This document shows positions 30,642-41,688 of a stretch of DNA of 64,000 bases, piece by piece. Under the pieces are notes generated by a model. The model searched no databases, was not told where the DNA came from, and saw nothing but the letters and a program-made list of their open reading frames with translations. Location: NCBI RefSeq assembly GCF_037392515.1, contig NC_090295.1, positions 13,783,001-13,847,000 on the forward strand, in the 5' to 3' direction. Numbering within the stretch: the first letter of the stretch is position 1; each line of letters starts with the position of its first letter. The DNA comes from Haliotis asinina (Eukaryota; Mollusca; Gastropoda; Lepetellida; Haliotidae). The translations under genes and the position numbers were made by a program.

Positions 30642-30893
30642 CAGCAACGTTTCTAGCACTTTATTTTGGAAACGGATTTTTTGACCAAATGCCTTCACTT
30701 TGTGTTTTAATGACCATCCTCTTTATGTCATCACTGACACTGAGAAATGAGGGTCCCCTGCCATTTCCTCCTACGGCCTTTACCTACTTTGTGGTATAAT
30801 ATCACTATCCACAAGTGTTTTGGTGTTCGCTATGAGTGACAGGAATATATGGCATGGTAGAACGTTTCATCAAAATGTCCTGGTCGTTGGTAG

Positions 30894-30966
30894 GTCCCTG
30901 TAGCGCAGGGGATAGCGCGCTGGACTTCTAATCCAGAGGCCGTGGGTTCGAATCCCACCAGGGATG
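30894..30966 (+). tRNA. tRNA-Arg-TCT: tRNA-Arg(UCU), unit 96
   Basis: Consensus 73-mer. Spacer SGTD. Confidence 0.95.
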
Positions 30967-31218
30967 CAGCAACGTTTTTAGCACTTTATTTTGGAAACGG
31001 ATTTTTTGACCAAATGCCTTCACTTTGTGTTTCAATGACCATCCTCTTGATGTCATCACTGACACTGACAAATGATGGTCCCCTGCCATTTCCTCCTACG
31101 GCCTTTACCTACTTTGTGGTATAATATCACTATCCACAAGTGTTTTGGTGTTCGCTATGAGTGACAGGAATATATGGCATGGTAGAACGTTTCATCAAAA
31201 TGTCCTGGTCGTTGGTAG

Positions 31219-31291
31219 GTCCCTGTAGCGCAGGGGATAGCGCGCTGGACTTCTAATCCAGAGGCCGTGGGTTCGAATCCCACCAGGGATG
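31219..31291 (+). tRNA. tRNA-Arg-TCT: tRNA-Arg(UCU), unit 97
   Basis: Consensus 73-mer. Spacer CMTD. Confidence 0.95.
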
Positions 31292-31543
31292 CAGCAACGT
31301 TTTTAGCACTTTATTTTGGAAACGGATTTTTTGACCAAATGCCTTCACTTTGTGTTTTAATGACCATCCTCTTTATGTCATCACTGACACTGACAAATGA
31401 TGGTCCCCTGCCATTTCCTCCTACGGCCTTTACCTACTTTGTGGTATAATATCACTATCCACAAGTGTTTTGGTGTTCGCTATGAGTGACAGGAATATAT
31501 GGCATGGTAGAACGTTTCATCAAAATGTCCTGGTCGTTGGTAG

Positions 31544-31616
31544 GTCCCTGTAGCGCAGGGGATAGCGCGCTGGACTTCTAATCCAGATGCCGTGGGTTCG
31601 AATCCCACCAGGGATG
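31544..31616 (+). tRNA. tRNA-Arg-TCT: tRNA-Arg(UCU), unit 98
   Basis: G45T in the variable loop. Spacer CMTD with the aaatatgtc flank. Confidence 0.92.
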
Positions 31617-31868
31617 CAGCAACGTTTTTAGCACTTTATTTTGGAAACGGATTTTTTGACCAAATGCCTTCACTTTGTGTTTTAATGACCATCCTCTTTA
31701 TGTCATCACTGACACTGACAAATGATGGTCCCCTGCCATTTCCTCCTACGGCCTTTACCTACTTTGTGGTATAATATCACTATCCACAAGTGTTTTGGTG
31801 TTCGCTATGAGTGACAGGAAAATATGTCATGGTAGAACTTTTCATCAAAATGTCCTGGTCGTTGGTAG

Positions 31869-31941
31869 GTCCCTGTAGCGCAGGGGATAGCGCGCTGGAC
31901 TTCTAATCCAGAGGCCGTGGGTTCGAATCCCACCAGGGATG
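31869..31941 (+). tRNA. tRNA-Arg-TCT: tRNA-Arg(UCU), unit 99
   Basis: Consensus 73-mer. Spacer YIKE. Confidence 0.95.
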
Positions 31942-32193
31942 CAGCAACCTTTTTAGCACTTTATTTTGGAAACGGATTTTTTGACCAAATGCCTTCACTT
32001 TACGTTTTAATGACCATCCTATTTATATCATCACTTAAACTGACAAATGAGGGTCCCCTGCCATTTCCTCCTACGGCCTTTACCTACTTTGTGGTATAAT
32101 ATCACTATCCACAAGTGTTTTGGTGTTCGCTATGAGTGACAGGAATATATGGCATGGTAGAACGTTTCATCAAAATGTCCTGGTCGTTGGTAG

Positions 32194-32266
32194 GTCCCTG
32201 TAGCGCAGGGGATAGCGCGCTGGACTTCTAATCCAGAGGCCGTGGGTTCGAATCCCACCAGGGATG
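32194..32266 (+). tRNA. tRNA-Arg-TCT: tRNA-Arg(UCU), unit 100
   Basis: Consensus 73-mer. Spacer SGTD. Confidence 0.95.
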
Positions 32267-32518
32267 CAGCAACCTTTTTAGCACTTTATTTTGGAAACGG
32301 ATTTTTTGACCAAATGCCTTCACTTTGTGTTTCAATGACCATCCTCTTGATGTCATCACTGACACTGACAAATGATGGTCCCCTGCCATTTCCTCCTACG
32401 GCCTTTACCTACTTTGTGGTATAATATCACTATCCACAAGTGTTTTGGTGTTCGCTATGAGTGACAGGAATATATGGCATGGTAGAACGTTTCATCAAAA
32501 TGTCCTGGTCGTTGGTAG

Positions 32519-32591
32519 GTCCCTGTAGCGCAGGGGATAGCGCGCTGGACTTCTAATCCAGAGGCCGTGGGTTCGAATCCCACCAGGGATG
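32519..32591 (+). tRNA. tRNA-Arg-TCT: tRNA-Arg(UCU), unit 101
   Basis: Consensus 73-mer. Spacer CMTD; units 101-103 repeat the spacer order of 98-100. Confidence 0.95.
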
Positions 32592-32843
32592 CAGCAACGT
32601 TTTTAGCACTTTATTTTGGAAACGGATTTTTTGACCAAATGCCTTCACTTTGTGTTTTAATGACCATCCTCTTTATGTCATCACTGACACTGACAAATGA
32701 TGGTCCCCTGCCATTTCCTCCTACGGCCTTTACCTACTTTGTGGTATAATATCACTATCCACAAGTGTTTTGGTGTTCGCTATGAGTGACAGGAAAATAT
32801 GTCATGGTAGAACTTTTCATCAAAATGTCCTGGTCGTTGGTAG

Positions 32844-32916
32844 GTCCCTGTAGCGCAGGGGATAGCGCGCTGGACTTCTAATCCAGAGGCCGTGGGTTCG
32901 AATCCCACCAGGGATG
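32844..32916 (+). tRNA. tRNA-Arg-TCT: tRNA-Arg(UCU), unit 102
   Basis: Consensus 73-mer. Spacer YIKE. Confidence 0.95.
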
Positions 32917-33168
32917 CAGCAACCTTTTTAGCACTTTATTTTGGAAACGGATTTTTTGACCAAATGCCTTCACTTTACGTTTTAATGACCATCCTATTTA
33001 TATCATCACTTAAACTGACAAATGAGGGTCCCCTGCCATTTCCTCCTACGGCCTTTACCTACTTTGTGGTATAATATCACTATCCACAAGTGTTTTGGTG
33101 TTCGCTATGAGTGACAGGAATATATGGCATGGTAGAACGTTTCATCAAAATGTCCTGGTCGTTGGTAG

Positions 33169-33241
33169 GTCCCTGTAGCGCAGGGGATAGCGCGCTGGAC
33201 TTCTAATCCAGAGGCCGTGGGTTCGAATCCCACCAGGGATG
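33169..33241 (+). tRNA. tRNA-Arg-TCT: tRNA-Arg(UCU), unit 103
   Basis: Consensus 73-mer. Spacer SGTD. Confidence 0.95.
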
Positions 33242-33493
33242 CAGCAACCTTTTTAGCACTTTATTTTGGAAACGGATTTTTTGACCAAATGCCTTCACTT
33301 TGTGTTTCAATGACCATCCTCTTGATGTCATCACTGACACTGACAAATGATGGTCCCCTGCCATTTCCTCCTACGGCCTTTACCTACTTTGTGGTATAAT
33401 ATCACTATCCACAAGTGTTTTGGTGTTCGCTATGAGTGACAGGAATATATGGCATGGTAGAACGTTTCATCAAAATGTCCTGGTCGTTGGTAG

Positions 33494-33566
33494 GTCCCTG
33501 TAGCGCAGGGGATAGCGCGCTGGACGTCTAATCCAGAGGCCGTGGGTTCGAATCCCACCAGGGATG
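33494..33566 (+). tRNA. tRNA-Arg-TCT: tRNA-Arg(UCU), unit 104, U33 lost
   Basis: T33G changes the anticodon loop to CGTCTAA. U33 makes the U-turn that presents the anticodon and is almost universal, so decoding should be impaired. All else matches the consensus. Spacer YIKE. Confidence 0.82.
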
Positions 33567-33818
33567 CAGCAACGTTTTTAGCACTTTATTTTGGAAACGG
33601 ATTTTTTGACCAAATGCCTTCACTTTACGTTTTAATGACCATCCTATTTATATCATCACTTAAACTGACAAATGAGGGTCCCCTGCCATTTCCTCCTACG
33701 GCCTTTACCTACTTTGTGGTATAATATCACTATCCACAAGTGTTTTGGTGTTCGCTATGAGTGACAGGAATATATGGCATGGTAGAACGTTTCATCAAAA
33801 TGTCCTGGTCGTTGGTAG

Positions 33819-33891
33819 GTCCCTGTAGCGCAGGGGATAGCGCGCTGGACTTCTAATCCAGAGGCCGTGGGTTCGAATCCCACCAGGGATG
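33819..33891 (+). tRNA. tRNA-Arg-TCT: tRNA-Arg(UCU), unit 105
   Basis: Consensus 73-mer. Spacer SIKE. Confidence 0.95.
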
Positions 33892-34143
33892 CAGCAACGT
33901 TTTTAGCACTTTATTTTGGAAACGGATTTTTTGACCAAATGCCTTCACTTTGTGTTTCAATGACCATCCTATTTATATCATCACTTAAACTGACAAATGA
34001 GGGTCCCCTGCCATTTCCTCCTACGGCCTTTACCTACTTTGTGGTATAATATCACTATCCACAAGTGTTTTGGTGTTCGCTATGAGTGACAGGAATATAT
34101 GGCATGGTAGAACGTTTCATCAAAATGTCCTGGTCGTTGGTAG

Positions 34144-34216
34144 GTCCCTGTAGCGCAGGGGATAGCGCGCTGGACTTCTAATCCAGATCCCGTGGGTTCG
34201 AATCCCACCAGGGATG
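34144..34216 (+). tRNA. tRNA-Arg-TCT: tRNA-Arg(UCU), unit 106
   Basis: Variable loop ATCCC. Spacer CIKD. Confidence 0.92.
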
Positions 34217-34468
34217 CAGCAACGTTTTTAGCACTTTATTTTGGAAACGGATTTTTTGACCAAATGCCTTCACTTTGTGTTTTAATGACCATCCTATTTA
34301 TATCATCACTTAAACTGACAAATGATGGTCCCCTGCCATTTCCTCCTACGGCCTTTACCTACTTTGTGGTATAATATCACTATCCACAAGTGTTTTGGTG
34401 TTCGCTATGAGTGACAGGAAAATATGTCATGGTAGAACTTTTCATCAAAATGTCCTGGTCGTTGGTAG

Positions 34469-34541
34469 GTCCCTGTAGCGCAGGGGATAGCGCGCTGGAC
34501 TTCTAATCCAGAGGCCGTGGGTTCGAATCCCACCAGGGATG
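34469..34541 (+). tRNA. tRNA-Arg-TCT: tRNA-Arg(UCU), unit 107
   Basis: Consensus 73-mer. Spacer SGTD with acttcgtgg. Confidence 0.95.
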
Positions 34542-34793
34542 CAGCAACCTTTTTAGCACTTTATTTTGGAAACGGATTTTTTGACCAAATGCCTTCACTT
34601 TGTGTTTCAATGACCATCCTCTTGATGTCATCACTGACACTGACAAATGATGGTCCCCTGCCATTTCCTCCTACGGCCTTTACCTACTTCGTGGTATAAT
34701 ATCACTATCCACAAGTGTTTTGGTGTTCGCTATGAGTGACAGGAATATATGGCATGGTAGAACGTTTCATCAAAATGTCCTGGTCGTTGGTAG

Positions 34794-34866
34794 GTCCCTG
34801 TAGCGCAGGGGATAGCGCGCTGGACTTCTAATCCAGAGGCCGTGGGTTCGAATCCCACCAGGGATG
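34794..34866 (+). tRNA. tRNA-Arg-TCT: tRNA-Arg(UCU), unit 108
   Basis: Consensus 73-mer. Spacer CIKE with ctgagaaatg and ggcattta. Confidence 0.95.
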
Positions 34867-35118
34867 CAGCAACGTTTTTAGCACTTTATTTTGGAAACGG
34901 ATTTTTTGACCAAATGCCTTCACTTTGTGTTTTAATGACCATCCTATTTATATCATCACTTAAACTGAGAAATGAGGGTCCCCTGCCATTTCCTCCTACG
35001 GCATTTACCTACTTTGTGGTATAATATCACTATCCACAAGTGTTTTGGTGTTCGCTATGAGTGACAGGAATATATGGCATGGTAGAACGTTTCATCAAAA
35101 TGTCCTGGTCGTTGGTAG

Positions 35119-35191
35119 GTCCCTGTAGCGCAGGGGATAGCGCGCTGGACTTCTAATCCAGATCCCGTGGGTTCGAATCCCACCAGGGATG
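35119..35191 (+). tRNA. tRNA-Arg-TCT: tRNA-Arg(UCU), unit 109
   Basis: Variable loop ATCCC. Spacer CIKD. Confidence 0.92.
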
Positions 35192-35443
35192 CAGCAACGT
35201 TTTTAGCACTTTATTTTGGAAACGGATTTTTTGACCAAATGCCTTCACTTTGTGTTTTAATGACCATCCTATTTATATCATCACTTAAACTGACAAATGA
35301 TGGTCCCCTGCCATTTCCTCCTACGGCCTTTACCTACTTTGTGGTATAATATCACTATCCACAAGTGTTTTGGTGTTCGCTATGAGTGACAGGAAAATAT
35401 GTCATGGTAGAACTTTTCATCAAAATGTCCTGGTCGTTGGTAG

Positions 35444-35516
35444 GTCCCTGTAGCGCAGGGGATAGCGCGCTGGACTTCTAATCCAGAGGCCGTGGGTTCG
35501 AATCCCACCAGGGATG
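35444..35516 (+). tRNA. tRNA-Arg-TCT: tRNA-Arg(UCU), unit 110
   Basis: Consensus 73-mer. Spacer SGTD. Confidence 0.95.
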
Positions 35517-35768
35517 CAGCAACCTTTTTAGCACTTTATTTTGGAAACGGATTTTTTGACCAAATGCCTTCACTTTGTGTTTCAATGACCATCCTCTTGA
35601 TGTCATCACTGACACTGACAAATGATGGTCCCCTGCCATTTCCTCCTACGGCCTTTACCTACTTCGTGGTATAATATCACTATCCACAAGTGTTTTGGTG
35701 TTCGCTATGAGTGACAGGAATATATGGCATGGTAGAACGTTTCATCAAAATGTCCTGGTCGTTGGTAG

Positions 35769-35841
35769 GTCCCTGTAGCGCAGGGGATAGCGCGCTGGAC
35801 TTCTAATCCAGAGGCCGTGGGTTCGAATCCCACCAGGGATG
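35769..35841 (+). tRNA. tRNA-Arg-TCT: tRNA-Arg(UCU), unit 111
   Basis: Consensus 73-mer. Spacer YIKE. Confidence 0.95.
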
Positions 35842-36093
35842 CAGCAACGTTTTTAGCACTTTATTTTGGAAACGGATTTTTTGACCAAATGCCTTCACTT
35901 TACGTTTTAATGACCATCCTATTTATATCATCACTTAAACTGACAAATGAGGGTCCCCTGCCATTTCCTCCTACGGCCTTTACCTACTTTGTGGTATAAT
36001 ATCACTATCCACAAGTGTTTTGGTGTTCGCTATGAGTGACAGGAATATATGGCATGGTAGAACGTTTCATCAAAATGTCCTGGTCGTTGGTAG

Positions 36094-36166
36094 GTCCCTG
36101 TAGCGCAGGGGATAGCGCGCTGGACTTCTAATCCAGACGCCGTGGGTTCGAATCCCACCAGGGATG
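36094..36166 (+). tRNA. tRNA-Arg-TCT: tRNA-Arg(UCU), unit 112
   Basis: G45C. Spacer SIKE with aaaggaggg, matching unit 87. Confidence 0.92.
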
Positions 36167-36418
36167 CAGCAGCCTTTTTAGCACTTTATTTTGGAAACGG
36201 ATTTTTTGACCAAATGCCTTCACTTTGTGTTTCAATGACCATCCTATTTATATCATCACTTAAACTGACAAAGGAGGGTCCCCTGCCATTTCCTCCTACG
36301 GCCTTTACCTACTTCGTGGTATAATATCACTATCCACAAGTGTTTTGGTGTTCGCTATGAGTGACAGGAATATATGGCATGGTAGAACGTTTCATCAAAA
36401 TGTCCTGGTCGTTGGTAG

Positions 36419-36491
36419 GTCCCTGTAGCGCAGGGGATAGCGCGCTGGACTTCTAATCCAGATCCCGTGGGTTCGAATCCCACCAGGGATG
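36419..36491 (+). tRNA. tRNA-Arg-TCT: tRNA-Arg(UCU), unit 113
   Basis: Variable loop ATCCC. Spacer CIKD with catgactta, matching unit 88. Confidence 0.92.
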
Positions 36492-36743
36492 CAGCAACGT
36501 TTTTAGCACTTTATTTTGGAAACGGATTTTTTGACCAAATGCCTTCACTTTGTGTTTTAATGACCATCCTATTTATATCATGACTTAAACTGACAAATGA
36601 TGGTCCCCTGCCATTTCCTCCTACGGCCTTTACCTACTTTGTGGTATAATATCACTATCCACAAGTGTTTTGGTGTTCGCTATGAGTGACAGGAAAGTAT
36701 GTCATGGTAGAACTTTTCATCAAAATGTCCTGGTCGTTGGTAG

Positions 36744-36816
36744 GTCCCTGTAGCGCAGGGGATAGCGCGCTGGACTTCTAATCCAGAGGCCGTGGGTTCG
36801 AAACCCACCAGGGATG
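36744..36816 (+). tRNA. tRNA-Arg-TCT: tRNA-Arg(UCU), unit 114
   Basis: T60A at the end of the T-loop; B-box core intact. First T-run interrupted (TTTCT). Spacer CMTE. Confidence 0.88.
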
Positions 36817-37068
36817 CAGCAACGTTTCTAGCACTTTATTTTGGAAACGGATTTTTTGACCAAATGCCTTCACTTTGTGTTTTAATGACCATCCTCTTTA
36901 TGTCATCACTGACACTGAGAAATGAGGGTCCCCTGCCATTTCCTCCTACGGCCTTTACCTACTTTGTGGTATAATATCACTATCCACAAGTGTTTTGGTG
37001 TTCGCTATGAGTGACAGGAATATATGGCATGGTAGAACGTTTCATCAAAATGTCCTGGTCGTTGGTAG

Positions 37069-37141
37069 GTCCCTGTAGCGCAGGGAATAGCGCGCTGGAC
37101 TTCTAATCCAGAGGCCGTGGGTTCGAATCCCACCAGGGATG
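37069..37141 (+). tRNA. tRNA-Arg-TCT: tRNA-Arg(UCU), unit 115, D-loop variant
   Basis: G18A (canonical G19), otherwise seen only in units 9 and 19. Spacer SGTD. Confidence 0.85.
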
Positions 37142-37393
37142 CAGCAACGTTTTTAGCACTTTATTTTGGAAACGGATTTTTTGACCAAATGCCTTCACTT
37201 TGTGTTTCAATGACCATCCTCTTGATGTCATCACTGACACTGACAAATGATGGTCCCCTGCCATTTCCTCCTACGGCCTTTACCTACTTTGTGGTATAAT
37301 ATCACTATCCACAAGTGTTTTGGTGTTCGCTATGAGTGACAGGAATATATGGCATGGTAGAACGTTTCATCAAAATGTCCTGGTCGTTGGTAG

Positions 37394-37466
37394 GTCCCTG
37401 TAGCGCAGGGGATAGCGCGCTGGACTTCTAATCCAGAGGCCGTGGGTTCGAATCCCACCAAGGATG
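37394..37466 (+). tRNA. tRNA-Arg-TCT: tRNA-Arg(UCU), unit 116 (type P), acceptor variant
   Basis: G68A gives a C5:A68 mismatch in the acceptor stem. Spacer CMTD. Confidence 0.82.
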
Positions 37467-37718
37467 CAGCAACGTTTTTAGCACTTTATTTTGGAAACGG
37501 ATTTTTTGACCAAATGCCTTCACTTTGTGTTTTAATGACCATCCTCTTTATGTCATCACTGACACTGACAAATGATGGTCCCCTGCCATTTCCTCCTACG
37601 GCCTTTACCTACTTTGTGGTATAATATCACTATCCACAAGTGTTTTGGTGTTCGCTATGAGTGACAGGAATATATGGCATGGTAGAACGTTTCATCAAAA
37701 TGTCCTGGTCGTTGGTAG

Positions 37719-37791
37719 GTCCCTGTAGCGCAGGGGATAGCGCGCTAGACTTCTAATCCAGATGCCGTGGGTTCGAATCCCACCAGGGATG
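37719..37791 (+). tRNA. tRNA-Arg-TCT: tRNA-Arg(UCU), unit 117 (type Q), anticodon-stem variant
   Basis: G29A mismatches C41 in the middle of the anticodon stem; G45T. Spacer CMTD with acatatggcattg. Confidence 0.8.
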
Positions 37792-38043
37792 CAGCAACGT
37801 TTTTAGCACTTTATTTTGGAAACGGATTTTTTGACCAAATGCCTTCACTTTGTGTTTTAATGACCATCCTCTTTATGTCATCACTGACACTGACAAATGA
37901 TGGTCCCCTGCCATTTCCTCCTACGGCCTTTACCTACTTTGTGGTATAATATCACTATCCACAAGTGTTTTGGTGTTCGCTATGAGTGACAGGAACATAT
38001 GGCATTGTAGAACGTTTCATCAAAATGTCCTGGTCGTTGGTAG

Positions 38044-38115
38044 GTCCCTGTAGCGCAGGGATAGCGTGCTGGACTTCTAATCCAGAGGCCGTGGGTTCGA
38101 ATCCCACCAGGGATG
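38044..38115 (+). tRNA. tRNA-Arg-TCT: tRNA-Arg(UCU), unit 118 (type R), 72-nt form
   Basis: The D-loop has lost one G (AGGGATA) and C25T makes a G10:U25 wobble. A seven-base D-loop keeping GG is acceptable in tRNAs, so function is possible. Spacer YIKE. Confidence 0.87.
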
Positions 38116-38367
38116 CAGCAACGTTTTTAGCACTTTATTTTGGAAACGGATTTTTTGACCAAATGCCTTCACTTTACGTTTTAATGACCATCCTATTTAT
38201 ATCATCACTTAAACTGACAAATGAGGGTCCCCTGCCATTTCCTCCTACGGCCTTTACCTACTTTGTGGTATAATATCACTATCCACAAGTGTTTTGGTGT
38301 TCGCTATGAGTGACAGGAATATATGGCATGGTAGAACGTTTCATCAAAATGTCCTGGTCGTTGGTAG

Positions 38368-38440
38368 GTCCCTGTAGCGCAGGGGATAGCGCGCTGGACT
38401 TCTAATCCAGAGGCCGTGGGTTCGAATCCCACCAGGGATG
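38368..38440 (+). tRNA. tRNA-Arg-TCT: tRNA-Arg(UCU), unit 119 (type S)
   Basis: Consensus 73-mer. First A-type spacer, AGTD, with ccttcggcc. Confidence 0.95.
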
Positions 38441-38692
38441 CAGCAACCTTTTTAGCACTTTATTTTGGAAACGGATTTTTTGACCAAATGCCTTCACTTT
38501 GTGCTTCAATGACCATCCTCTTGATGTCATCACTGACACTGACAAATGATGGTCCCCTGCCATTTCCTCCTTCGGCCTTTACCTACTTTGTGGTATAATA
38601 TCACTATCCACAAGTGTTTTGGTGTTCGCTATGAGTGACAGGAATATATGGCATGGTAGAACGTTTCATCAAAATGTCCTGGTCGTTGGTAG

Positions 38693-38765
38693 GTCCCTGT
38701 AGCGCAGGGGATAGCGCGCTGGACTTCTAATCCAGAGGCCGTGGGTTCGAATCCCACCAGGGATG
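38693..38765 (+). tRNA. tRNA-Arg-TCT: tRNA-Arg(UCU), unit 120 (type T)
   Basis: Consensus 73-mer. Spacer LIKD, lacking the tattaac found in later T units. Confidence 0.95.
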
Positions 38766-39017
38766 CAGCAACGTTTTTAGCACTTTATTTTGGAAACGGA
38801 TTTTTTGACCAAATGCCTTCACTTTGTGTTTTATTGACCATCCTCTTTATATCATCACTTAAACTGACAAATGATGGTCCCCTGCCATTTCCTCCTACGG
38901 CCTTTACCTACTTTGTGGTATAATATCACTATCCACAAGTGTTTTGGTGTTCGCTATGAGTGACAGGAATATATGGCATGGTAGAACGTTTCATCAAAAT
39001 GTCCTGGTCGTTGGTAG

Positions 39018-39090
39018 GTCCCTGTAGCGCAGGGGATAGCGCGCTGGACTTCTAATCCAGAGGCCGTGGGTTCGAATCCCACCAAGGATG
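39018..39090 (+). tRNA. tRNA-Arg-TCT: tRNA-Arg(UCU), unit 121 (type P), acceptor variant
   Basis: G68A. Spacer CMTD. Confidence 0.82.
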
Positions 39091-39342
39091 CAGCAACGTT
39101 TTTAGCACTTTATTTTGGAAACGGATTTTTTGACCAAATGCCTTCACTTTGTGTTTTAATGACCATCCTCTTTATGTCATCACTGACACTGACAAATGAT
39201 GGTCCCCTGCCATTTCCTCCTACGGCCTTTACCTACTTTGTGGTATAATATCACTATCCACAAGTGTTTTGGTGTTCGCTATGAGTGACAGGAATATATG
39301 GCATGGTAGAACGTTTCATCAAAATGTCCTGGTCGTTGGTAG

Positions 39343-39415
39343 GTCCCTGTAGCGCAGGGGATAGCGCGCTAGACTTCTAATCCAGATGCCGTGGGTTCGA
39401 ATCCCACCAGGGATG
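39343..39415 (+). tRNA. tRNA-Arg-TCT: tRNA-Arg(UCU), unit 122 (type Q), anticodon-stem variant
   Basis: G29A and G45T. Spacer CMTD. Confidence 0.8.
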
Positions 39416-39667
39416 CAGCAACGTTTTTAGCACTTTATTTTGGAAACGGATTTTTTGACCAAATGCCTTCACTTTGTGTTTTAATGACCATCCTCTTTAT
39501 GTCATCACTGACACTGACAAATGATGGTCCCCTGCCATTTCCTCCTACGGCCTTTACCTACTTTGTGGTATAATATCACTATCCACAAGTGTTTTGGTGT
39601 TCGCTATGAGTGACAGGAACATATGGCATTGTAGAACGTTTCATCAAAATGTCCTGGTCGTTGGTAG

Positions 39668-39739
39668 GTCCCTGTAGCGCAGGGATAGCGTGCTGGACTT
39701 CTAATCCAGAGGCCGTGGGTTCGAATCCCACCAGGGATG
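39668..39739 (+). tRNA. tRNA-Arg-TCT: tRNA-Arg(UCU), unit 123 (type R), 72-nt form
   Basis: D-loop one G shorter, C25T. Spacer YIKE. Confidence 0.87.
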
Positions 39740-39991
39740 CAGCAACGTTTTTAGCACTTTATTTTGGAAACGGATTTTTTGACCAAATGCCTTCACTTTA
39801 CGTTTTAATGACCATCCTATTTATATCATCACTTAAACTGACAAATGAGGGTCCCCTGCCATTTCCTCCTACGGCCTTTACCTACTTTGTGGTATAATAT
39901 CACTATCCACAAGTGTTTTGGTGTTCGCTATGAGTGACAGGAATATATGGCATGGTAGAACGTTTCATCAAAATGTCCTGGTCGTTGGTAG

Positions 39992-40064
39992 GTCCCTGTA
40001 GCGCAGGGGATAGCGCGCTGGACTTCTAATCCAGAGGCCGTGGGTTCGAATCCCACCAGGGATG
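39992..40064 (+). tRNA. tRNA-Arg-TCT: tRNA-Arg(UCU), unit 124 (type S)
   Basis: Consensus 73-mer. Spacer AGTD. Confidence 0.95.
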
Positions 40065-40316
40065 CAGCAACCTTTTTAGCACTTTATTTTGGAAACGGAT
40101 TTTTTGACCAAATGCCTTCACTTTGTGCTTCAATGACCATCCTCTTGATGTCATCACTGACACTGACAAATGATGGTCCCCTGCCATTTCCTCCTTCGGC
40201 CTTTACCTACTTTGTGGTATAATATCACTATCCACAAGTGTTTTGGTGTTCGCTATGAGTGACAGGAATATATGGCATGGTAGAACGTTTCATCAAAATG
40301 TCCTGGTCGTTGGTAG

Positions 40317-40388
40317 GTCCCTGTAGCGCAGGGATAGCGTGCTGGACTTCTAATCCAGAGGCCGTGGGTTCGAATCCCACCAGGGATG
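40317..40388 (+). tRNA. tRNA-Arg-TCT: tRNA-Arg(UCU), unit 125 (type T spacer, R tRNA), 72-nt form
   Basis: Carries the short D-loop and C25T of type R but the LIKD spacer with tattaac of type T, so it is a recombinant unit like 48113. Confidence 0.87.
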
Positions 40389-40640
40389 CAGCAACGTTTT
40401 TAGCACTTTATTTTGGAAACGGATTTTTTGACCAAATGCCTTCACTTTGTGTTTTATTGACCATCCTCTTTATATCATCACTTAAACTGACAAATGATGG
40501 TCCCCTGCCATTTCCTCCTACGGCCTTTACCTACTTTGTGGTATAATATCACTATTAACAAGTGTTTTGGTGTTCGCTATGAGTGACAGGAATATATGGC
40601 ATGGTAGAACGTTTCATCAAAATGTCCTGGTCGTTGGTAG

Positions 40641-40713
40641 GTCCCTGTAGCGCAGGGGATAGCGCGCTGGACTTCTAATCCAGAGGCCGTGGGTTCGAAT
40701 CCCACCAGGGATG
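40641..40713 (+). tRNA. tRNA-Arg-TCT: tRNA-Arg(UCU), unit 126 (type U)
   Basis: Consensus 73-mer. Spacer SGTE with ggcattta. Confidence 0.95.
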
Positions 40714-40965
40714 CAGCAACGTTTTTAGCACTTTATTTTGGAAACGGATTTTTTGACCAAATGCCTTCACTTTGTGTTTCAATGACCATCCTCTTGATGT
40801 CATCACTGACACTGACAAATGAGGGTCCCCTGCCATTTCCTCCTACGGCATTTACCTACTTTGTGGCATAATATCACTATCCACAAGTGTTTTGGTGTTC
40901 GCTATGAGTGACAGGAATATATGGCATGGTAGAACGTTTCATCAAAATGTCCTGGTCGTTGGTAG

Positions 40966-41038
40966 GTCCCTGTAGCGCAGGGGATAGCGCGCTGGACTTC
41001 TAATCCAGATCCCGTGGGTTCGAATCCCACCAGGGATG
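40966..41038 (+). tRNA. tRNA-Arg-TCT: tRNA-Arg(UCU), unit 127 (type V)
   Basis: Variable loop ATCCC. Spacer CIKD. Confidence 0.92.
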
Positions 41039-41290
41039 CAGCAACGTTTTTAGCACTTTATTTTGGAAACGGATTTTTTGACCAAATGCCTTCACTTTGT
41101 GTTTTAATGACCATCCTATTTATATCATCACTTAAACTGACAAATGATGGTCCCCTGCCATTTCCTCCTACGGCCTTTACCTACTTTGTGGTATAATATC
41201 ACTATCCACAAGTGTTTTGGTGTTCGCTATGAGTGACAGGAATATATGGCATGGTAGAACGTTTCATCAAAATGTCCTGGTCGTTGGTAG

Positions 41291-41363
41291 GTCCCTGTAG
41301 CGCAGGGGATAGCGCGCTGGACTTCTAATCCAGAGGCCGTGGGTTCGAATCCCACCAGGGATG
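41291..41363 (+). tRNA. tRNA-Arg-TCT: tRNA-Arg(UCU), unit 128 (type W)
   Basis: Consensus 73-mer. Spacer SGTD with catgaaaatg. Confidence 0.95.
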
Positions 41364-41615
41364 CAGCAACCTTTTTAGCACTTTATTTTGGAAACGGATT
41401 TTTTGACCAAATGCCTTCACTTTGTGTTTCAATGACCATCCTCTTGATGTCATCACTGACACTGACAAATGATGGTCCCCTGCCATTTCCTCCTACGGCC
41501 TTTACCTACTTTGTGGTATAATATCACTATCCACAAGTGTTTTGGTGTTCGCTATGAGTGACAGGAATATATGGCATGGTAGAACTTTTCATGAAAATGT
41601 CCTGGTCGTTGGTAG

Positions 41616-41688
41616 GTCCCTGTAGCGGAGGGGATAGCGCGCTGGACTTCTAATCCAGAGGCCGTGGGTTCGAATCCCACCAGGGATG
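41616..41688 (+). tRNA. tRNA-Arg-TCT: tRNA-Arg(UCU), unit 129 (type X), D-stem variant
   Basis: C13G gives a G:G mismatch at the top of the D-stem and alters the A box. Spacer SGTD. Confidence 0.82.

Larger units (their letters stand above)
33494..37393 (+). repeat. Twelve-unit repeat block C (units 104-115)
   Basis: Spacer series YIKE, SIKE, CIKD, SGTD, CIKE, CIKD, SGTD, YIKE, SIKE, CIKD, CMTE, SGTD. Related to block B, with units 108-110 added by local duplication and the YMTD-CMTD pair missing. 3,900 bp. Confidence 0.75.
37394..39017 (+). repeat. Partial ten-unit repeat, PQRST (units 116-120)
   Basis: Five units in the order CMTD, CMTD, YIKE, AGTD, LIKD. The same five begin the full repeat at 39018. 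Confidence 0.85.
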
